Of a stretch of DNA of 64,000 bases, positions 9,434 through 17,306 are shown in pieces. The notes below the pieces were generated by a model. That model ran no database searches, had not been told where the DNA came from, and saw only the letters and a program-made list of their open reading frames with translations. Position numbers and translations under genes: made by a program. The stretch's first letter is position 1, and each line of letters opens with the position of its first letter. Source of the DNA: Phycisphaerales bacterium (GTDB lineage: Bacteria; Planctomycetota; Phycisphaerae; Phycisphaerales; UBA5793); NCBI GenBank assembly GCA_020852515.1, contig JADZAS010000016.1, positions 122,155 to 186,154 of the forward strand, written 5' to 3'.

Positions 9434-10012
9434 TCAAGCTTGTCCGAGCGGGCGCGCCTCACGGAACGGACGCGTTGTGACTGTGTTGAACGCAAAAGCG
9501 AGAATTGTCACGAGCAGGCCGGCCGCCCAGGCGGTCCGGCGCGGCCAGATGTCGAATTCTGGGCGCGAGGTGTGTCCCATCTTCTCGGACAGGACTTCCG
9601 TGTTGGCGTCATGCAGGGTGGGTGGAACAAGTTCGCTCGGCTTGCTCTTGGGCAAAGGCACCAGCCCGGACTTCACTGCCTGCTCCTGGGCCTGCACGTC
9701 TTTTTCGTAGGCCTCAAGCCGCTTGGCGTAGACTTCGTCGGCGCCGCGGACGATGAACATCTCCGCCAATTGCGAGTCGTCAGGCGGGTACATCCGGCCG
9801 ACGGCGGTTGGACCGGGCAGGAACCACATCGGCGCCACAACCGCCAGGGGCATGAGGACGGCGCCAACAAGCGCGTAGCCCAGCCGCAGCCCGGCACCCA
9901 TGCCGAGCCAGAAGATGACCAGCATGATCGGGATCATGTTCGGTATCTGGAAAGCGCCCGCAAAGAAGCCGACCGTCACACCGCACGCGAGAAAAGAGAT
10001 GAGTCTTCCCAT
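9434..10012 (-). CDS. Hypothetical small membrane protein
   Basis: The 192-residue product has three hydrophobic segments in its first 70 residues and a fourth near 163-180. Between them is a hydrophilic, Lys/Glu/Pro-rich stretch of about 90 residues, probably periplasmic. I do not recognise a family. It is not clearly in an operon: the flanking gene at 10074-10985 is on the same strand 61 bases upstream, so co-transcription with that lipoprotein is possible. No strong ribosome binding site precedes the ATG. Confidence 0.6.
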   Translation of the reverse strand: MGRLISFLACGVTVGFFAGAFQIPNMIPIMLVIFWLGMGAGLRLGYALVGAVLMPLAVVAPMWFLPGPTAVGRMYPPDDSQLAEMFIVRGADEVYAKRLEAYEKDVQAQEQAVKSGLVPLPKSKPSELVPPTLHDANTEVLSEKMGHTSRPEFDIWPRRTAWAAGLLVTILAFAFNTVTTRPFREARPLGQA

Positions 10013-10073
10013 ATGGCGGCAATGCTAGCGGCACATCCGCGAGGGACAACAACGCTCCGCCGCAAACGCCGCC

Positions 10074-10985
10074 TCATCGGCGCGGCTGGTCGGCCGGAGT
10101 CTCTTCGATCGTGACGCTGACGCCGCCGTTGGATGTCTCGATGCTGGATTCCGAACCGGGACCCGAGAGGCGGATGGTCCGCCGGGTCTTGCTGCCCTCT
10201 ACGGCAGCGCTCGGCCCGTGGACGGTCACGCTTCCATTGGAGGTCGAGGCGGTGATGACCCCGCCGAGGCCGGCCGGGACGGTCAGTGATACCGAACCGT
10301 TGGAAGTCTTGATGCGGATGGGCCCGGCGGCGCTGCCTGCGGCGCGACAGGTGACGCGCCCGTTGGATGTTTCGACGGTCGCCGCATCTGCCATTCCGGC
10401 GATCTCGACCGAGCCGTTGGAACTGCGCGCGTCAATGGCACCCGCGGCGTCGATGACTTCGATGCGGCCGTTTGATGTGCGAATGCGCGCGCTGCCGCCC
10501 TGGTCGCGCACGCGTACGCTGCCGTTGCTCGTGTGCACGTCGGCATCGCCGCCCAGACCCGTAAGCGTCACGCCGCCGTTAGAAGTCTCGACCGTAACAC
10601 CGTTCAGATCGGGCAGGCTGATCTCAAGAGCGCAGGAATCGCTCGGTCGGCGCCCGCCGGGGAAGACCGAGCGAACCGAAAGCACGCCGTCAGGCAGGCG
10701 CTCGGCGACGATTTCGACGCCCGCAAGGCGCTCGTCGGCCTCTTCCTGCGTGTCTCCCATCGCGGTGATGGAGGCGATGACGGTGACCTGTCCGGCGGCT
10801 TCATCAGCGTTTACGCTGACCGAGCCGTTTTCATTGGCGACGTGCAGCGCGGCGTCAGGAACGTGCCTCGCGGTGATGGTCTGCTGACCCTTTGATCGAA
10901 AGCCCGCCAGTTCAACGCACCCGGACATGCACAGGGCGGCCGTCATCGCCGCGGCCACAACAGCGCGCGAGGGAATGGACAACAT
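10074..10985 (-). CDS. Lipoprotein of DUF4097-like SNG repeats
   Basis: The 303-residue product starts at ATG 10985 behind GAAGGAGACG and opens with a lipoprotein signal ending in the lipobox-like CMSGC. From about residue 115 it is built of eight or more short units, each carrying (T/S)SNG(G/S/R)(V/I), about 20 residues apart. This is typical of DUF4097/DUF4098 proteins predicted to form a right-handed beta-helix. Members often sit at the envelope next to regulators, but their biochemical role is unclear. It is divergent from the secreted-protein gene at 11193. The regular spacing suggests a continuous ladder of Asn-Gly turns. Confidence 0.75.
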   Translation of the reverse strand: MLSIPSRAVVAAAMTAALCMSGCVELAGFRSKGQQTITARHVPDAALHVANENGSVSVNADEAAGQVTVIASITAMGDTQEEADERLAGVEIVAERLPDGVLSVRSVFPGGRRPSDSCALEISLPDLNGVTVETSNGGVTLTGLGGDADVHTSNGSVRVRDQGGSARIRTSNGRIEVIDAAGAIDARSSNGSVEIAGMADAATVETSNGRVTCRAAGSAAGPIRIKTSNGSVSLTVPAGLGGVITASTSNGSVTVHGPSAAVEGSKTRRTIRLSGPGSESSIETSNGGVSVTIEETPADQPRR

Positions 10986-11192
10986 GGATTCGTCTCCTTC
11001 AGATTGGCCGGCGTGAGCAACCGCCCGCGGACCCCGGCTGATATCATTGCCATGTTCTTGGGAGTCGGCGGGCCGCACTGTTGTTTTCCGTCGGATTTTC
11101 GCCTGATGCGCCGGGCTCGTGCGTCCCGGTGGTCTGGCGCCGGCTTTCCTGCCGCATTGCGCCCGCCCGTCCCCCCCGAATGGAGAGTCCCC

Positions 11193-12686
11193 ATGCGTAC
11201 GTTCAACTCGTTTGCACACATGGTGTTAGGTTCGGCTGCCGGTGCTCTCGTGCTGGCAGGGGCGTTTGCCGTCGCCTGCCCCGCTCCCGCGAGCGCCCAG
11301 GTCATGCGGTTCACCACGAGTTCCCGGGTTGACAACTCCGCCGGCGGCATCAACGAGGTCGATGTCCGCTCGCTCGTCGAGACGCTCAATTTGGACGGCG
11401 ATCAGGAGGCGTTGGTCAAAGCGCTCTACGACGGCCACCGCGCCGCGTGGAACGATGCCACCACAGCCCACAAGGAGCGCGTGCAGGCGGCGTTCGAAGC
11501 CAGCCGCGCTTCCAATGACTGGACCGGCATGGGCAAGAAGACGCAGCAGCTCCAGAAGCAATGGGAAGCCGAGAGCGTGCGACTGGAGACCGACTTCTTC
11601 GCCAGCGTCAAGGGTCTGGTGTCCGACGATCAGATGGCCGCGTGGCCGCGCTTCGAGCGCGATCGCCGCCGCCGCACGCTGCTGGCGTCCCAGTCGCAGC
11701 TGAGCGGAGAAGGCGTTGATCTGATTGACGTGGCGGAAGCGATAGAGATTCCACATGAATCGCTCGCTCAGATTCAGCCTGTTTCTTCGCTCTATGCCGA
11801 GGAAATGGATTCGGCGCTCACCGAGCGGTCGCGAGCGATCGAATCCCTGGAGAAGGCTTCGGCCCCCAAGACCGAAGGCGACTTCGGCTCCATCGACTTT
11901 GAAGCGGTTAAAGAGCAGCAGACCCGCGTGCATGAGCGGCGCATCGCGGTGCGCGACCTCAACGGGCGATACGTGGCGCTGTTCTGCGGCCGGATGAGCG
12001 GCGATGAAGCGCAACAGTTCATGACGCTCTACAAGCAGCGCTGTTTCCCCCGCGTCTACCGCCCCACTGCGGCCGATCGATATATCAAAACCGTCGAGTC
12101 TCTGGAGACGCTGACCGGAGAGCAGTCGCAGGCGCTGGCGAACATCAAGTCCGACTACACCCGGCAGGTGAGTGGGATCAACGACCAGTTGGCCGCGGTC
12201 ATCCGCCAGAGTGAAGAAGAGAGCGAAGATCAGGGCTTCTTCTTCGGCGGCGACCTCGCGATGCTTCCGCCTCCTCCTCCGCCTCCGCCGGCAGCCTCTG
12301 GAGTTTCCGGCGAAGAAGAGCACGCCGTGGCAATGTTCGTGATCGCGGGAGACGGCGGTGCCGTCGAAGGAGGCGCGGTTCATCTCGCGCCGGAGCAGAC
12401 GGCCTTCTCGTTTGGCCCTTCCGAACCGGAAGATGACACGCCGCGCGGCAAGCTGAACAAGTCCAAGCGCGAACTCGTGGCCCGCACGATCGACGCCGTG
12501 GCGGCCCTGCTCACGCCTGAACAGCTGGCGCTCGCGCCGAAGCCCGATCAAGGGCAGCAACTTGCGCCCGAGGAGCGGATGCGCCGGCAGGTTGAAAAGG
12601 CGTTGGAGAATGCCGTCATCGAGGCGACGGGCGAGGGCGGCGAGTCGATCACCATCACGCTGAGTCCATCTTCCGACGACAATTGA
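11193..12686 (+). CDS. Secreted helical protein, tandem paralogue A
   Basis: The 497-residue product begins at ATG 11193 behind TGGAGAG and has a signal peptide (about 1-35, ending ASAQ). The mature part is charged and mostly helical, with LTPEQ-like motifs near the C-terminus and a proline run (about eight residues) near position 360. It aligns along most of its length with the next gene: ALYDGHRAAW against ALYDGFRDAY, and YKQRCFPRVYRPTAADRYI against YRQRCFRRIYSPTQADRYI. The LTxxQ motifs recall Spy/CpxP-type periplasmic proteins, but the similarity is too weak for a confident assignment. Confidence 0.7.
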   Translation: MRTFNSFAHMVLGSAAGALVLAGAFAVACPAPASAQVMRFTTSSRVDNSAGGINEVDVRSLVETLNLDGDQEALVKALYDGHRAAWNDATTAHKERVQAAFEASRASNDWTGMGKKTQQLQKQWEAESVRLETDFFASVKGLVSDDQMAAWPRFERDRRRRTLLASQSQLSGEGVDLIDVAEAIEIPHESLAQIQPVSSLYAEEMDSALTERSRAIESLEKASAPKTEGDFGSIDFEAVKEQQTRVHERRIAVRDLNGRYVALFCGRMSGDEAQQFMTLYKQRCFPRVYRPTAADRYIKTVESLETLTGEQSQALANIKSDYTRQVSGINDQLAAVIRQSEEESEDQGFFFGGDLAMLPPPPPPPPAASGVSGEEEHAVAMFVIAGDGGAVEGGAVHLAPEQTAFSFGPSEPEDDTPRGKLNKSKRELVARTIDAVAALLTPEQLALAPKPDQGQQLAPEERMRRQVEKALENAVIEATGEGGESITITLSPSSDDN

Positions 12687-12868
12687 TTGCCCGCCGGGAT
12701 TGCGAACCCGGCGAGAGAGAACCAGTTCCCGGATCCTGCCGTGTAGTTGGGCAATAGCGCCAACCGCTGTTCGTTGCACCGGTACAACCTGCGGGCACTC
12801 AACCCCGGGTGCGGCGGCCGGCTGTTGCCGCGTCGCCGATCGTGGTCTGGCCAGCGAAAGGAAGGCAG

Positions 12869-14230
12869 ATGAGACGCTCTTCATGGACATCACGGCTTGG
12901 CGGATGGGGTCGCGCGGGCATCGCCGCGCTGGCGATCGCGGTGGCCACGAGCGCGGCTCGGGCTCAGTTCGGCGGTCGCGGCGGAGCCGACTTCCGCACG
13001 GCAATCAACGACGGCGAGATTGATCGCATGGTCGCGACGTTCCAACTGGATGACAGCCAGATCTCCCTTGTCGATGCTCTCTACGACGGCTTCCGCGACG
13101 CGTATGAAGCTGCGTCCGACGAGTCGCGCCAGCGCGTGCGCGATGCGTTCCAGGAGATGCGCGATTCGGGTGACTGGCAGTCCGCCGCTTCCACCGGCAT
13201 TACGTTCGCCCGCGAGTGGCAGGCGCAGGGTAAGGCTCTTGAACAGTCGTTCTTTGGCGACGTCAAGGCGGTCCTCACGGAAGATCAACTCAAGCTGTGG
13301 CCCGGCTACGAACGCGACTGGCGCCGGCGCAGTTCGCTGCGGGGTGGTGGCCAGGTCGGCGCGCTCGCCGGCGAGAACATCGATCTGTTCGAACTCGTCG
13401 AAGAGTTGGAACTGGACGAAACCGCGCAGACCAACCTCAGCCCGATCCTCGACGCCTACGCCATCGAACTCGATCCGGCGCTGACCAACCGCGATCGGGC
13501 AGTCTCTGACATGACGGACCTCACCTCTTCGGTTCTCGAGGGCAAGACCGACATCGAGCAGCTCGATTCGAAGTTCAAGAACCTGCAGCGCCTCCGGGCG
13601 CAGGTGCGGGACGTCAATGACCGGTACGTTCAGGTGCTCGCGTCGAGCCTCGATCCGGACAAGGCCCGCGCGCTCGAACTCGAGTATCGACAGCGCTGTT
13701 TCCGCCGCATCTACTCGCCGACGCAGGCGGACCGCTACATTGAGACGGTGCGCGAGTCCGGCGCACTCAACGAATCGCAGCTTGGCGCCGTCGAGGCCAT
13801 TGCAAGCGACTTCCAGGCGCAGTCGGAAGTGATCAATCGGCAGTTGGCCGATCTCCAGAAGAAGCAGGAACTGGAAGACCAGCAGCGGATGTACGAGCGG
13901 ATCAAGATGATGGCTCAGGGCGGGTTTAACCGCGGCGGGTTCGCGCAAGGCGGCCAGGATCCGCGCGGGCGAGGCGGCTTTGGCGGCCCGGGAGGCGCCG
14001 GCGGCGAGGGTCAGGCCGATCCGCGGGTCGAACTCATGCAGCAAAAGAGCGATCTCGTGTCGCGAACGCTCGACTCGATCGCGGCCTTGCTTTCCCCCGA
14101 ACAGCTGGCCGCCGCTCCCAAGCCCGAAGCGAACCCCAGTCGCGAGCGCGGCGAATTCGGCGGCCGCATGACCGACGAACAGCGCCGTGAAATGCGGGAA
14201 CGCTTCCAGAGGGAGCGAGACGGCAACTGA
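12869..14230 (+). CDS. Secreted helical protein, tandem paralogue B
   Basis: The 453-residue product starts at ATG 12869 behind GAAAGGAAGG and has a signal peptide (about 1-31, ending ARAQ). It is charged, helical and rich in Arg, Gln and Glu, with LTEDQ and LSPEQ motifs and a Gly-rich stretch at about 353-390. It is a clear paralogue of the preceding gene, 182 bases upstream, so the pair arose by tandem duplication. The single conserved Cys in the QRCF motif is kept in both copies. No enzyme motif is visible; a periplasmic chaperone or scaffold role is possible. Confidence 0.7.
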   Translation: MRRSSWTSRLGGWGRAGIAALAIAVATSAARAQFGGRGGADFRTAINDGEIDRMVATFQLDDSQISLVDALYDGFRDAYEAASDESRQRVRDAFQEMRDSGDWQSAASTGITFAREWQAQGKALEQSFFGDVKAVLTEDQLKLWPGYERDWRRRSSLRGGGQVGALAGENIDLFELVEELELDETAQTNLSPILDAYAIELDPALTNRDRAVSDMTDLTSSVLEGKTDIEQLDSKFKNLQRLRAQVRDVNDRYVQVLASSLDPDKARALELEYRQRCFRRIYSPTQADRYIETVRESGALNESQLGAVEAIASDFQAQSEVINRQLADLQKKQELEDQQRMYERIKMMAQGGFNRGGFAQGGQDPRGRGGFGGPGGAGGEGQADPRVELMQQKSDLVSRTLDSIAALLSPEQLAAAPKPEANPSRERGEFGGRMTDEQRREMRERFQRERDGN

Positions 14231-14242
14231 CAGCCGAGCGAG

Positions 14243-14297
14243 CAAGGACATCTCTCAATCCCGCGGGGCCTTGGGCGGATCCCAAGGCCCTGTCCTT
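14243..14297. terminator. Bidirectional terminator, nested hairpin
   Basis: GGGCCTTGGG (14266-14275) pairs perfectly with CCCAAGGCCC (14281-14290) around a five-base loop. An outer AAGGACA/TGTCCTT pair extends the structure. It separates the convergent paralogue B gene and the RNase III gene. Confidence 0.6.
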
Positions 14298-14327
14298 TGC
14301 GACGGGGAGGGGTTCGCCCCGCGGAAT

Positions 14328-15092
14328 TCAGGTAGCCGCCGGGCCCGAAAGGCGATCGGCAGTCTCCTCTTCGGCCACCAGGTACGGCTCCTCGGTCTCC
14401 TCGTCGATACGAGCCACACCCATCTCCAGCAGCGCGTTGAGCGCCGCTCGCTGTTCGGCCTGCTTCTTGCTCGGGCACCAGCAGGACGGGAAGCGGCGGC
14501 CATCGATCTCGACGCAGACCTCAAAGCACTTGGCGTGATCGGGCCCCTTCTCGTCGAGGAGGACGTAGGTGGCCGAGTGGCCGTAGCGCCGCTGCGCATG
14601 CTGCTGAAGCACCGATTTAAAATTCTCGTGGTGCCCGCTGTTCGCGGCGGATTCGATAGGTTCGCTCAGGTGCCGCAGGATGAAGTCTCGCGCCGGCTCC
14701 AGTCCCCCATCGAGGTAGATCGCGGCGACGAGCGTCTCGAGCACCGCCGCCGAGAGCGAGCGAGGCAGATCGCACGGCCCGCCCATGCCCTTGCCGGTGA
14801 CGAGCAGCGCATCGAGCCCCAGCGCCCGCGCTACGTTGGCACAACTGCGCCGCGACACCGCCGCGGACTTGATCTTCGTCAGGTCGCCTTCCAAGTAGTC
14901 GGGGTAGCGGTGGTAGAGATACTCGCACACCACCATGCCGAGCACCGAATCGCCGAAAAACTCCATGCGTTCGTTGCTCGCCAGGCGGCAGTCGGCGACC
15001 GATGCATGGGTCAGAGCCGATTCGAGAATCGACGGGTCCTTGAAGCGATATTCGAGTATGGCCTCAGCCTGCTCGCGCACCTGCTCGTCCAT
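14328..15092 (-). CDS. rnc: Ribonuclease III
   Basis: The 254-residue product has the RNase III catalytic domain (about 5-145), with the signature NERMEFFGDSVLG (usually NERLEFLGDS) and the second acidic site around AAVLETLVAAIYLD. A C-terminal double-stranded-RNA-binding domain follows (about 155-230, from NFKSVLQQ to AALNALLEM). It cleaves double-stranded RNA in rRNA maturation and mRNA decay. ATG 15092 is chosen because GGGAAG precedes it and family similarity starts directly after. A hairpin lies in the likely 5' leader at 15248-15276. Confidence 0.93.
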   Translation of the reverse strand: MDEQVREQAEAILEYRFKDPSILESALTHASVADCRLASNERMEFFGDSVLGMVVCEYLYHRYPDYLEGDLTKIKSAAVSRRSCANVARALGLDALLVTGKGMGGPCDLPRSLSAAVLETLVAAIYLDGGLEPARDFILRHLSEPIESAANSGHHENFKSVLQQHAQRRYGHSATYVLLDEKGPDHAKCFEVCVEIDGRRFPSCWCPSKKQAEQRAALNALLEMGVARIDEETEEPYLVAEEETADRLSGPAAT

Positions 15093-15413
15093 GGAACTTC
15101 CCTCGGGCGGCCGCCAAGGGCGGTCGCCGGGCACCGGTTGAAACCGCCGAAGCGGCCTGGACGACCGGGCAGGTGATCGTGCCAGCCTCATAGACGTGGC
15201 AGGCTGGCATGAGCAGATGCCCCGATCGGACCAGAAAGGCTAGCCCTGTGGGGCCGGGCAGTCCCGCTGCCCCCACGGCACGCTCTAAAATGCATCGGCT
15301 GGCCTGCGGCGAGGATTGAATCTATACTGCCAGTCCCCCCGGCCGCGCCGGGTGCAGGTGGAATCGAACACTTCCGGCCCCGAGCGGGGTCGGTGCCAAG
15401 GCAGGTCGCAACG
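15093..15413. other. 321-bp divergent intergenic region between rnc and rpmH
   Basis: No gene is visible here. It contains a two-part hairpin at 15248-15276 (GGGCAG/CTGCCC inside GTGG/CCAC) without a T-tail, and a TATACT at 15323-15328 oriented towards rpmH. The hairpin would be in the leader of rnc if that transcript starts far upstream. Confidence 0.5.
15323..15328 (+). promoter_or_regulatory. Candidate -10 element for rpmH
   Basis: TATACT followed by G lies 86 bases before the rpmH start and matches the -10 form seen before other genes here. The corresponding -35 is weak. Confidence 0.35.
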
Positions 15414-15548
15414 ATGCATTACCCCCACAAGACAAGCCGGATTAAGAAGCTGCGCAAGGTCGGATTTCGCGCACGGATGAAGACCAGCGCCGGTCGCCGC
15501 ATCATCAATTCCAAGCGCCGCAACGGCCGCTGCATCAACACCTATTGA
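15414..15548 (+). CDS. rpmH: 50S ribosomal protein L34
   Basis: This 44-residue gene starts with MHYPHKTSRIKKLRKVGFRA, and its central GFRARMKTSAGRR is the L34 signature. It is a small basic protein of the large ribosomal subunit. In most bacteria rnpA follows rpmH in the same direction. Here the next gene is on the opposite strand and its stop lies inside the rpmH 3' end (14-bp tail-to-tail overlap at 15535-15548). There is no strong Shine-Dalgarno, though GGCAGG occurs about ten bases upstream of the ATG. Confidence 0.93.
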   Translation: MHYPHKTSRIKKLRKVGFRARMKTSAGRRIINSKRRNGRCINTY

Positions 15549-15984
15549 CGCGCGACTCGCGCTCTTTGAGCGCCTCCAGTCGCAGGGCCCCGATTTCCTT
15601 CGGCGACCAGACGAGGCGGTGCACGCGCCCTTGCTGCAGCGTCGGGAAACCGAGAGCAAACGATCTCACATCGAGCAGTTGGGCTCCCGTCAACTCGACG
15701 TCGTCGAGAGCGCGGTCGAAGCGCGCGATGGCGCGGTCCTGTTGAGCCCCGAGCTGGGCGATGTGCTCGGCAAACACAGCGCAGCGAAGCAGCCGGTGGC
15801 ATTCCATCGCGGCCTGAAACGCGCCGTGCATTTCCTCGACGACCGGGCGCAGAAAGACCAGAGCCGCCAGCGCCTCATCGTGGCTGAACCAGCGGCGCGG
15901 CTCGAAGGCGGCGGAGACCTGCCTCGCACGAACCAGTTCCGCGCCCCAAGGCGCGCGGTGACGTCTTGTCGATCTGCGCCCCAT
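15535..15984 (-). CDS. DUF2203-like protein
   Basis: The 149-residue product contains a helical part (about 25-95) and a C-terminal segment FALGFPTLQQGRVHRLVW, which resembles the GLvDFpalrdGr-vyLcW signature of DUF2203 proteins. The function of that family is unknown. ATG 15984 is preferred over the ATG eight codons upstream because GAGAGAGG lies just before it. Its 3' end overlaps the end of rpmH on the other strand by 14 bases. The family call rests on one motif by eye. Confidence 0.55.
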   Translation of the reverse strand: MGRRSTRRHRAPWGAELVRARQVSAAFEPRRWFSHDEALAALVFLRPVVEEMHGAFQAAMECHRLLRCAVFAEHIAQLGAQQDRAIARFDRALDDVELTGAQLLDVRSFALGFPTLQQGRVHRLVWSPKEIGALRLEALKERESRVNRC

Positions 15985-16110
15985 GCCAACCTCTCTCCCG
16001 CGCGACATTATGCCGCAAGACAGCCCAGCGCGTCAATGGCAAAGGCTCGAATCGCTTGCTTTTTCGCGCGTTTGCCGCAGATTCCAATCTGGGCAAGATC
16101 GAAGGTCTGG

Positions 16111-17208
16111 CTAAACGTTGAAGAGGAAGTGGCACACGTCGCCATCGCGCATGATGTATGACTTGCCTTCCGAGCGCATCTTGCCGGCTGCGCGAATCGC
16201 CTGCTCCGATTCGTACTTCACGAGGTCGTCGATGCTGTAGGTCTCCGAGCGGATGAAGCCCCGCTGGATGTCGCTGTGCACGGCGCCGGCAGCTTCGGGC
16301 GCCGTCTCGCCCTTGCGGATGGTCCAGGCCCTGATTTCCGGCTCGCCGGCGGTGTAAAAGCTCTGAAGCCCGAGCAGGTCGTAGAGCGCCCGCGCCAGGA
16401 CCGCCAGCGCCGGCTCGGTCAGACCCAGGCCCTCGAGCATCTCCTGTCTCTCACCGGCATCCAGTTCGGCGATCTCCGCTTCCAGTTTCGCGCAGATGAG
16501 CACCATCCGCGTCTGCCCGCCCTGCCGCGCATCGACCCACTTGCGCAACGCGGCCACCGCTTCGCTCTCGCCTCTCAGATCGTCTTCGCCCACGTTGGCC
16601 ACGTACAGCACCGGCCGCAACGTGATCATGCCCAGCGAGCGCAGATCAGTGAGCTCTTCCGCGGACCACTCAGCGGTACGCAGCGGCCGCTCGTCTTCGA
16701 GCACCTTGACCGCCTTGGCGGCGATCTCCACGCGCCTCTTTCCAGCCGCATCGCCGGTCCGCGCCCGCCGCTGGGCCTTGTCCATTGCGCCTTCGAGCAC
16801 CTGCAGATCGGCCAGGAGCAGTTCGGTCTCGACCGCCTGGACGTCGCGCACCGGATCGAGCGTGTCAAAGACGTGCGAGACATCGGGGTCGTCAAAGCAC
16901 CGCACGACGTGGGCGAGCGCATCGACCTGGCGCACGTTTTCCAGGAACGCGTTGCCCATGCCCTCGCCCTGTGCCGAGCCCGCGACGATGGCCGGGATGT
17001 CCACGAGATCGATCGTCGCGGGAACGAACTTGCGCGTCTTGATGTACCGGCCGATGAGCGCCAGGCGCGGATCAGGCACGGGCGCTGTGCCGTGGACGGC
17101 CTTGGTCGTTGTGAACGGATAGTTGGCCACTTCGACGTGCATGCCCGTCATGGCCTTGAACAGGGCGCTCTTGCCGACATTGGGCAGTCCCACGATCCCG
17201 ATTTCCAT
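16111..17208 (-). CDS. ychF: Redox-regulated ATPase YchF (OLA1 family)
   Basis: The 365-residue product has the length and order of YchF/OLA1: P-loop GLPNVGKS at 7-14, NYPFTT (switch I), DIPAIVAGSAQGEGMGNAF (switch II region), and ANVGEDD in place of the NKxD of true GTPases, which explains ATP preference in this family. The C-terminal TGS-like domain starts around FYTAGEPEIRAW. YchF binds ribosomes and takes part in stress and translation control. ATG 17208 is chosen because the P-loop follows at the usual distance. It lies 98 bases downstream of the anti-sigma gene on the same strand. Confidence 0.95.
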   Translation of the reverse strand: MEIGIVGLPNVGKSALFKAMTGMHVEVANYPFTTTKAVHGTAPVPDPRLALIGRYIKTRKFVPATIDLVDIPAIVAGSAQGEGMGNAFLENVRQVDALAHVVRCFDDPDVSHVFDTLDPVRDVQAVETELLLADLQVLEGAMDKAQRRARTGDAAGKRRVEIAAKAVKVLEDERPLRTAEWSAEELTDLRSLGMITLRPVLYVANVGEDDLRGESEAVAALRKWVDARQGGQTRMVLICAKLEAEIAELDAGERQEMLEGLGLTEPALAVLARALYDLLGLQSFYTAGEPEIRAWTIRKGETAPEAAGAVHSDIQRGFIRSETYSIDDLVKYESEQAIRAAGKMRSEGKSYIMRDGDVCHFLFNV

Positions 17209-17306
17209 GGCGAAGCGCGCTCCCCGCTGCTCAAGAGTTGTAAAGCGGCAATCGTAGGCGTCCGGGCAAGGACGCCCCGCAAGGGCGATCGCCGGATTCA
17301 CCTGAT

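Noticed and set aside
12692..12713. CGCCGGG/CCCGGCG hairpin between the tandem paralogues as a terminator
   Set aside because: It has an eight-base loop and no T-tract, and the next gene is in the same direction; it could only be an attenuator or processing site.
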